Below are positions 59,430 to 64,000 of a DNA stretch of 64,000 bases, in pieces. The DNA comes from Ancylobacter polymorphus (lineage in GTDB: Bacteria; Pseudomonadota; Alphaproteobacteria; Rhizobiales; Xanthobacteraceae). The notes under the pieces are model-generated. The model made no database searches and was not told the DNA's origin. It saw nothing but the letters and a program-made list of their open reading frames with translations. The translations under genes were made by a program, and so were the position numbers. Where the stretch lies: assembly GCF_022836935.1 (NCBI RefSeq), contig NZ_CP083239.1, forward strand, positions 2,122,001 through 2,186,000, given 5' to 3'. The stretch's first letter is position 1. Every line of letters begins with the position of its first letter.

Positions 59430-60680
59430 TCAGACCGCCTTGGCGTCGTGCATCGCGGCGATTTCTTCCTGCGAATAGCCGAGCTGGGCGAGCACTTCGT
59501 TGGTGTGCTGGCCGAGCAGCGGCGAGGCGGTGACCTCGACTTCCACGTCCGAGAACTTGATCGGCGAGCCGACGGTCAGATACTTGCCGAGCTTGGGGTG
59601 ATCGACCTCGACCACGGTGCCGCTCTTGCGCAGCGACGGGTCGTTGGCGATTTCCTTCATCGACAGCACCGGGGCGCAGGGGATGTCGAACTTGCGCAGG
59701 ATGTCGATGGCTTCGAACTTCGTCTTGTCGGCGAGCCAGGACTCGATGAAGGCGAAGATGTCGAAGATCTTGTCCTGACGGGCTTCGGCGGTGTTGTAGG
59801 CCGGATCGTCAATCCACTCCGGCTTGCCCAGCGCCTTACAGATCGGCGCCCAGGCATGGCCCTGAATGGTGAAGTAGATGTAGGCGTTCGGGTCGGTCTC
59901 CCAGCCCTTGCACTTCAGCACCCAGCCCGGCTGGCCGCCGCCGCCGGCATTGCCGCCGCGCGGAACGACATCCGAGAACTCGCCATGCGGGTACTGCGGA
60001 TATTCTTCGAGATAGCCGAGGGCGTCGAGGCGCTGCTGGTCACGCAGCTTGACGCGGCAGAGGTTGAGCACCGAATCCTGCATCGACACGGCGACCTTCT
60101 GGCCCTTGCCGGTCTTCACCTTCTGGTGCAGCGCGGTCAGGATGCCGATGGCGAGGTGCATGCCGGTGTTGGAATCGCCGAGAGCGGCGGCCGACACGGT
60201 CGGGGGGCCATCCCAGAAGCCGGTGGTGGAGGCGGCACCGCCCGCGCACTGCGCGACGTTCTCGTAGACCTTCAGGTCCTCATAGGCGTGGCCTTCCGAG
60301 AAGCCCTTCACCGAAGCGAGGATCATGCCCGGGTTGAGCGACTGGATGTGCTCCCAGGTGAAACCCATGCGGTCGAGCGCGCCGGGGCCGAAATTCTCGA
60401 CCATCACGTCCGACTCCTTGATCAGCTTGGTCAGGACTTCCTTGCCCTGCGCCGTCTTGGTGTCGAGCGTCAGCGAACGCTTGTTGGAGTTCAGCATGGT
60501 GAAGTACAGCGCGTCGGCGTCCTTGACATGACGCAGCTGCGAGCGCGTGACATCGCCCGCGCCGGGGCGCTCGACCTTGATCACGTCGGCGCCGAACCAG
60601 GCAAGAAGCTGCGTGCAGGCCGGACCGGCCTGAACGTGCGTGAAATCGATGATCTTAATACCTTCGAGGGGCTTAGACAT
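59430..60680 (-). CDS. frc: Formyl-CoA:oxalate CoA-transferase
   Basis: A 416-aa CaiB/BaiF (class III) CoA-transferase: [40 protein letters not shown], the catalytic Asp region [20 protein letters not shown], and the flexible glycine loop GGGGQP known from Oxalobacter Frc. It moves CoA from formyl-CoA to oxalate, giving oxalyl-CoA for decarboxylation. ATG 60680 was chosen for the family start [10 protein letters not shown]. Minus strand, after the second paralogue and oxc. Confidence 0.93.
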   Translation of the reverse strand: MSKPLEGIKIIDFTHVQAGPACTQLLAWFGADVIKVERPGAGDVTRSQLRHVKDADALYFTMLNSNKRSLTLDTKTAQGKEVLTKLIKESDVMVENFGPGALDRMGFTWEHIQSLNPGMILASVKGFSEGHAYEDLKVYENVAQCAGGAASTTGFWDGPPTVSAAALGDSNTGMHLAIGILTALHQKVKTGKGQKVAVSMQDSVLNLCRVKLRDQQRLDALGYLEEYPQYPHGEFSDVVPRGGNAGGGGQPGWVLKCKGWETDPNAYIYFTIQGHAWAPICKALGKPEWIDDPAYNTAEARQDKIFDIFAFIESWLADKTKFEAIDILRKFDIPCAPVLSMKEIANDPSLRKSGTVVEVDHPKLGKYLTVGSPIKFSDVEVEVTASPLLGQHTNEVLAQLGYSQEEIAAMHDAKAV

Positions 60681-61010
60681 TGTAGTCGACTTCCCTTTTC
60701 GCGTTAACAGTCCGGACGGAGGCTCACCCTGCCGCCGGATTGAGGCCTCCATCCCGCGGATGGAAGGCTTTCGTCTCCCCATGCTCCCCGGCGCTGTTCA
60801 GCACCGGCGGGCATCTCCCAGGGGGTGATCGACTTCGGAACGATTCACGACTTCTTTTCGTCCACCCTGGCCTCACATCCCGCCGGGCGCCGCGCCTCGG
60901 GCGGCCTTCCGGCGGAACGTCTCGTTGCGGGCATGCCGCGGTTGCCCGCGCCATGCCCGTATCGTCACGCGACGCCTCCCGTCGCCGGGAGGCGCGTCAG
61001 GCGCGCAGGA
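60681..61010. other. Intergenic region between the two frc genes
   Basis: 330 bp without a credible gene. A hairpin near the frc-paralogue stop (GCCTCCC 60974-60980 with GGGAGGC 60987-60993, loop GTCGCC) may end or process the upstream message on the minus strand. A promoter for the downstream frc is likely in this gap, but I cannot place -35/-10 boxes with confidence. Confidence 0.4.
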
Positions 61011-62288
61011 TCACTCCGCCGCCAGCGCCACGGGGGCGCCGACCGCGCCGGAGGCCTTGATGCGCTCGATCTCGTCGCCACCGAGGCCGAGAACCTCGGC
61101 GAGGATTTCCTCGGTGTGCTCGCCCAGCAGCGGCGAACGCTCGACCGCGACATCATTGTCCGACAGCTTGATCGGGTTGCCGACGGTCAGATACTTGCCG
61201 CGCGTGGGGTGGTCGATCTCCACCAGCGTGCCGGTCGCGTAGAGCGACTCGTCCTCGGCGATCTCCTTCATCGAGAGCACCGGGCCGCAGGGAATGTCGA
61301 CCTTGTTGAGGATTTCCATCGCCTCGAACTTGGTGTGGGCCATGGTCCACGATTCGATGCGGTGGAAAATCTCGTTGAGATGCGGCAGGCGGGCCGCCGG
61401 CGTGGCGTAGTTCGGATCGGTCTTCCACTCCGGCTCGCCGATGACGTCGCAGATCTTCCCCCAGACCGGGGCCTGGGTGATGAAATAGATGTAGGCGTTG
61501 GGATCGGTCTCCCAGCCCTTGCACTTCAGGATGCGGCCCGGCTGGCCGCCACCGGAATCATTGCCGGCGCGGGGCACGGTGTCGCCGAAGGGGAAGCCCT
61601 CGCCGAACTGGCTGTATTCGCGCAGCGGGCCGCGATCGAGGCGCTGCTGGTCGCGCATCTTCACGCGGCAGAAATTCAGCACCGCGTCCTGCATGGCGCA
61701 GAGCACCTTCTGGCCACGGCCGGTCAGCGTGCGCTGGTACAGCGCGGTGACGATGCCAAGCGCCAGGTGCAGGCCGGTGCCGGAATCGCCGATCTGCGCG
61801 GCGGTGACGAGCGGCAGCCCGTCGCGGAAACCCGTGGTCGAGGCGGAACCGCCGGTGCACTGGGCGACGTTCTCATAGACCTTGCAGTCCTCGAACGGGC
61901 CGGGGCCGAAGCCCTTAACCGAGGCGAGGATGATGCGGGGGTTCAGTTCCTGGATGCGTTCCCAGCTGAAGCCCATGCGGTCGAGCGCGCCCGGGGCGAA
62001 ATTCTCGACCATCACGTCGCAGATCTTCACCAGTTCCTCGAGGACCTTCTTGCCCTCGGGCTTCTTGGTGTCGAGCGTGATGGAGCGCTTGTTGGAGTTC
62101 AGCATCGTGAAGTAGAGGCTGTCCGCATTGGGGACATCGCGCAGCTGGGCGCGGGTGACATCCCCTTCGCCCGGGCGCTCTACCTTGATCACATCGGCCC
62201 CGAACCACGCGAGAAGCTGCGTGCAGGTGGGGCCGGACTGAACATGGGTGAAATCGAGGACGCGAACGCCGTCCAATGCCTTGCCCAT
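61011..62288 (-). CDS. Second formyl-CoA transferase paralogue
   Basis: A 425-aa protein, clearly related to the neighbouring Frc ([40 protein letters not shown]). The catalytic Asp region reads [20 protein letters not shown]. The glycine loop is SGGGQP in place of GGGGQP, and the region after the active site differs in charge, so the CoA acceptor or kinetics may differ. It lies between oxc and frc on the same strand. Oxalate is the likely substrate, but another dicarboxylate is possible. Confidence 0.88.
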   Translation of the reverse strand: MGKALDGVRVLDFTHVQSGPTCTQLLAWFGADVIKVERPGEGDVTRAQLRDVPNADSLYFTMLNSNKRSITLDTKKPEGKKVLEELVKICDVMVENFAPGALDRMGFSWERIQELNPRIILASVKGFGPGPFEDCKVYENVAQCTGGSASTTGFRDGLPLVTAAQIGDSGTGLHLALGIVTALYQRTLTGRGQKVLCAMQDAVLNFCRVKMRDQQRLDRGPLREYSQFGEGFPFGDTVPRAGNDSGGGQPGRILKCKGWETDPNAYIYFITQAPVWGKICDVIGEPEWKTDPNYATPAARLPHLNEIFHRIESWTMAHTKFEAMEILNKVDIPCGPVLSMKEIAEDESLYATGTLVEIDHPTRGKYLTVGNPIKLSDNDVAVERSPLLGEHTEEILAEVLGLGGDEIERIKASGAVGAPVALAAE

Positions 62289-62346
62289 GGGGTTCCTCTC
62301 AAGATGACCCGGCTTTTCGCCGTTGTGTCTTTGTTACTTAGGGAAT

Positions 62347-62383
62347 GGGACGGGTGGGGATATTGCCGCTCCCCACCCGTCCC
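62347..62383 (-). repeat. 14-bp perfect hairpin between oxc and the frc paralogue
   Basis: GGGACGGGTGGGGA (62347-62360) pairs perfectly with TCCCCACCCGTCCC (62370-62383), loop 9 nt. Without T-run on the minus strand it may stabilise the oxc mRNA or partially terminate, so oxc and frc could be expressed at different levels. Confidence 0.6.
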
Positions 62384-62391
62384 GGTGTGAC

Positions 62392-64000
62392 TTACTTCTT
62401 CTTCACGACGCTCTGCGGGTTCAGGCTGCCGATGTTGCCGCTTTCGCTGCCGGCGGCCGGGTCGATCACGGCGTTGATGAGGGTCGGCTTGCCGCTGTCC
62501 ATCGCCTCGTCCACGGCGCGCTTGAGCTCGTCCGGGGTGGTGACGTGGTAACCGACGCCGCCGAAGGCTTCCATCATCTTGTCGTAGCGCGAGTCGGCGA
62601 CGAAGACGGTGGTGCCGGGATCACGACCGGTCGGGTCGGTGTCGGTGCCGCGATAGATGCCGTTATTGTTGAAGATAACGACGCAGACCGGCAGGTTGTA
62701 GCGGCAGATCGTCTCCACCTCCATGCCGGAGAAGCCGAAGGCCGAGTCGCCCTCGACCGCCAGAACCGGCTTGCCGGTTTCCACGGCGGCGGCGATGGCG
62801 AAGCCCATGCCGATGCCCATCACGCCCCAGGTGCCCACGTCCAGGCGCTTGCGCGGCTGGTACATGTCGATGACGCCGCGGGCGAGGTCGAGCGTGTTGG
62901 CGCCTTCATTGACCAGGATCGCGTCGGGACGCTCCTTGATCACCTGCTTGAGCGCACCGAGCGCCGAGTGGAAGTCCATCGGCGTCGAGTTCTTCAGCAG
63001 CCGCTGGGACATCTTGGAGATGTTGACTTCCTTGCGGGCGTTGATCGCGCCGATCCACTCCTGCGAGGGGGCGGTCCAGCCGGACTTGATGCCCTCGTTC
63101 AGGGCCTCGATCACCGAGCCGATGTCGCCGACCAGCGGCGCCGCGATCTCGACGTTCGAGTCCATTTCCTTGGGCTCGATGTCGATCTGGATGAACTTCT
63201 TCGGGGCATCGCCCCAGGTCTTGCCCTTGCCGTGCGAGAGCAACCAGTTGAGGCGGGCGCCGACGAGGACGACCACGTCGGAATCCTTCAGCACCGTCGA
63301 GCGGGCGGCGCCGGCCGAGAGCGGATGGGTGTCGGGCAGCAGGCCCTTGGCCATCGACATCGGCAGGAAGGGGATGCCGGAGGTTTCGATGAAGGAGCGG
63401 ATCGCCTCGTCGGCCTGCGCGTAAGCCGCGCCCTTGCCGAGGATGACGAGCGGCTTCTTCGCCGACTTCAGCACGTCGAGCGCGCGGGTGACCGCGGCCG
63501 GGGAGGGGAGCTGCGCCGGGGCGGCGTCGATCACCTTCACCAGCGACTTGGCGCCGGCGTCGGCGTCCATCACCTGCGAGAACAGCTTGGCCGGCAGGTC
63601 GAGATACACGCCGCCGGGACGGCCGGAGACCGCCGCGCGGATGGCGCGGGCGACGCCGATGCCGATATCGGCCGCATGCAGCACGCGGAACGCGGCCTTG
63701 CAGAGCGGCTTGGCGATGGCGAGCTGGTCCATTTCCTCATAGTCGCCCTGCTGCAGGTCGACGATCTCGCGCTCGGAGGAGCCGGAGATGAGGATCATGG
63801 GGAAGCAGTTGGTGGTGGCGTTCGCCAGGGCGGTGAGGCCGTTGAGGAAGCCCGGCGCCGAGACGGTGAGGCACACGCCCGGCTTCTTGGTCAGAAAGCC
63901 GGCGATGGCGGCGGCGTTGCCGGCGTTCTGCTCATGGCGGAACGAGATCACGCGGATGCCTTCGGCCTGCGCCATGCGGCCGAGGTCCGTGATCGGAATC
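62392..64000 (-). CDS. oxc: Oxalyl-CoA decarboxylase (N-terminus cut by window edge)
   Basis: At least 535 residues are visible, continuing to the right edge ([14 protein letters not shown] at the end read here). Segments: [20 protein letters not shown] (catalytic Glu in RHEQNA), [60 protein letters not shown]...[10 protein letters not shown] (ThDP/Mg motif). It decarboxylates oxalyl-CoA to formyl-CoA and CO2. With frc it forms the oxalate-degradation cycle. Only the first few dozen residues are missing. Confidence 0.93.
   Translation of the reverse strand, partial: IPITDLGRMAQAEGIRVISFRHEQNAGNAAAIAGFLTKKPGVCLTVSAPGFLNGLTALANATTNCFPMILISGSSEREIVDLQQGDYEEMDQLAIAKPLCKAAFRVLHAADIGIGVARAIRAAVSGRPGGVYLDLPAKLFSQVMDADAGAKSLVKVIDAAPAQLPSPAAVTRALDVLKSAKKPLVILGKGAAYAQADEAIRSFIETSGIPFLPMSMAKGLLPDTHPLSAGAARSTVLKDSDVVVLVGARLNWLLSHGKGKTWGDAPKKFIQIDIEPKEMDSNVEIAAPLVGDIGSVIEALNEGIKSGWTAPSQEWIGAINARKEVNISKMSQRLLKNSTPMDFHSALGALKQVIKERPDAILVNEGANTLDLARGVIDMYQPRKRLDVGTWGVMGIGMGFAIAAAVETGKPVLAVEGDSAFGFSGMEVETICRYNLPVCVVIFNNNGIYRGTDTDPTGRDPGTTVFVADSRYDKMMEAFGGVGYHVTTPDELKRAVDEAMDSGKPTLINAVIDPAAGSESGNIGSLNPQSVVKKK

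Overview
The window is high-GC DNA from an alphaproteobacterium, most likely of the order Hyphomicrobiales and perhaps the Xanthobacteraceae (inference). The clues are a serC-serA pair preceded by what looks like the alphaproteobacterial serC leader RNA, a gcl-hyi-glxR glyoxylate operon, two formyl-CoA transferase genes beside oxalyl-CoA decarboxylase, RIME-like intergenic palindromes, and phage genes of rhizobial type. About 37.7 kb of temperate siphophage (positions 1 to about 37,700) is followed by about 26 kb of host chromosome.

Prophage, left arm (1-5,635, minus strand). The 5' end of a tyrosine integrase and an excisionase-like gene run off the left edge. A tightly overlapped early operon holds a MazG-like protein, a sliding clamp (DnaN homologue), a gene broken by a frameshift in a C-run, a GapR-like (DUF2312) protein and several small proteins. 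Immunity region (5,636-7,031): a cI-like repressor and a signal-peptide lipoprotein (minus) face a Cro-like gene (plus). A 15-bp dyad, GTTAG-N4-GCTATC, recurs at both the left and right promoter regions, like lambda OL/OR.

Prophage, plus strand (7,450-35,977). First come regulators (CII-like and HTH), then a GcrA/AAA+/DnaA fusion protein, an HNH nuclease, an SF2 helicase, a DNA methyltransferase, a TSCPD protein and a replication initiator whose own coding sequence carries 22-bp-spaced iterons, a probable origin. Next is an HK97-type packaging and head module (HNH, TerS, TerL, portal, ClpP-like protease, capsid, connectors), a long non-contractile tail with RcGTA-like tip parts and four fibre-like genes, and a lysis cassette (holin-like proteins, membrane-anchored GH24 lysozyme, Rz/Rz1). 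Small regulatory or cargo genes close the element (35,974-37,694).

Host part. serC-serA (serine synthesis), eda, puuE (allantoinase), an MliC-like lysozyme inhibitor, an ion-channel-like protein, a GNAT, an EamA exporter, a VOC dioxygenase-like protein, purA, a proline-rich membrane protein and sucCD come first. A C2-acid block follows: FAH-family, PanE-like, glxR, hyi and gcl on the minus strand, a divergent IclR regulator with three TTCCG-N5/6-CGGAA-like sites upstream, then frc, a second frc paralogue and oxc (open at the right edge). Together these would take oxalate to formyl-CoA plus CO2, and glyoxylate to tartronate semialdehyde, glycerate and hydroxypyruvate, which connects to serine metabolism.

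No tRNA, rRNA, CRISPR array or transposase was seen. All functional calls come from reading motifs by eye; no database search was run.
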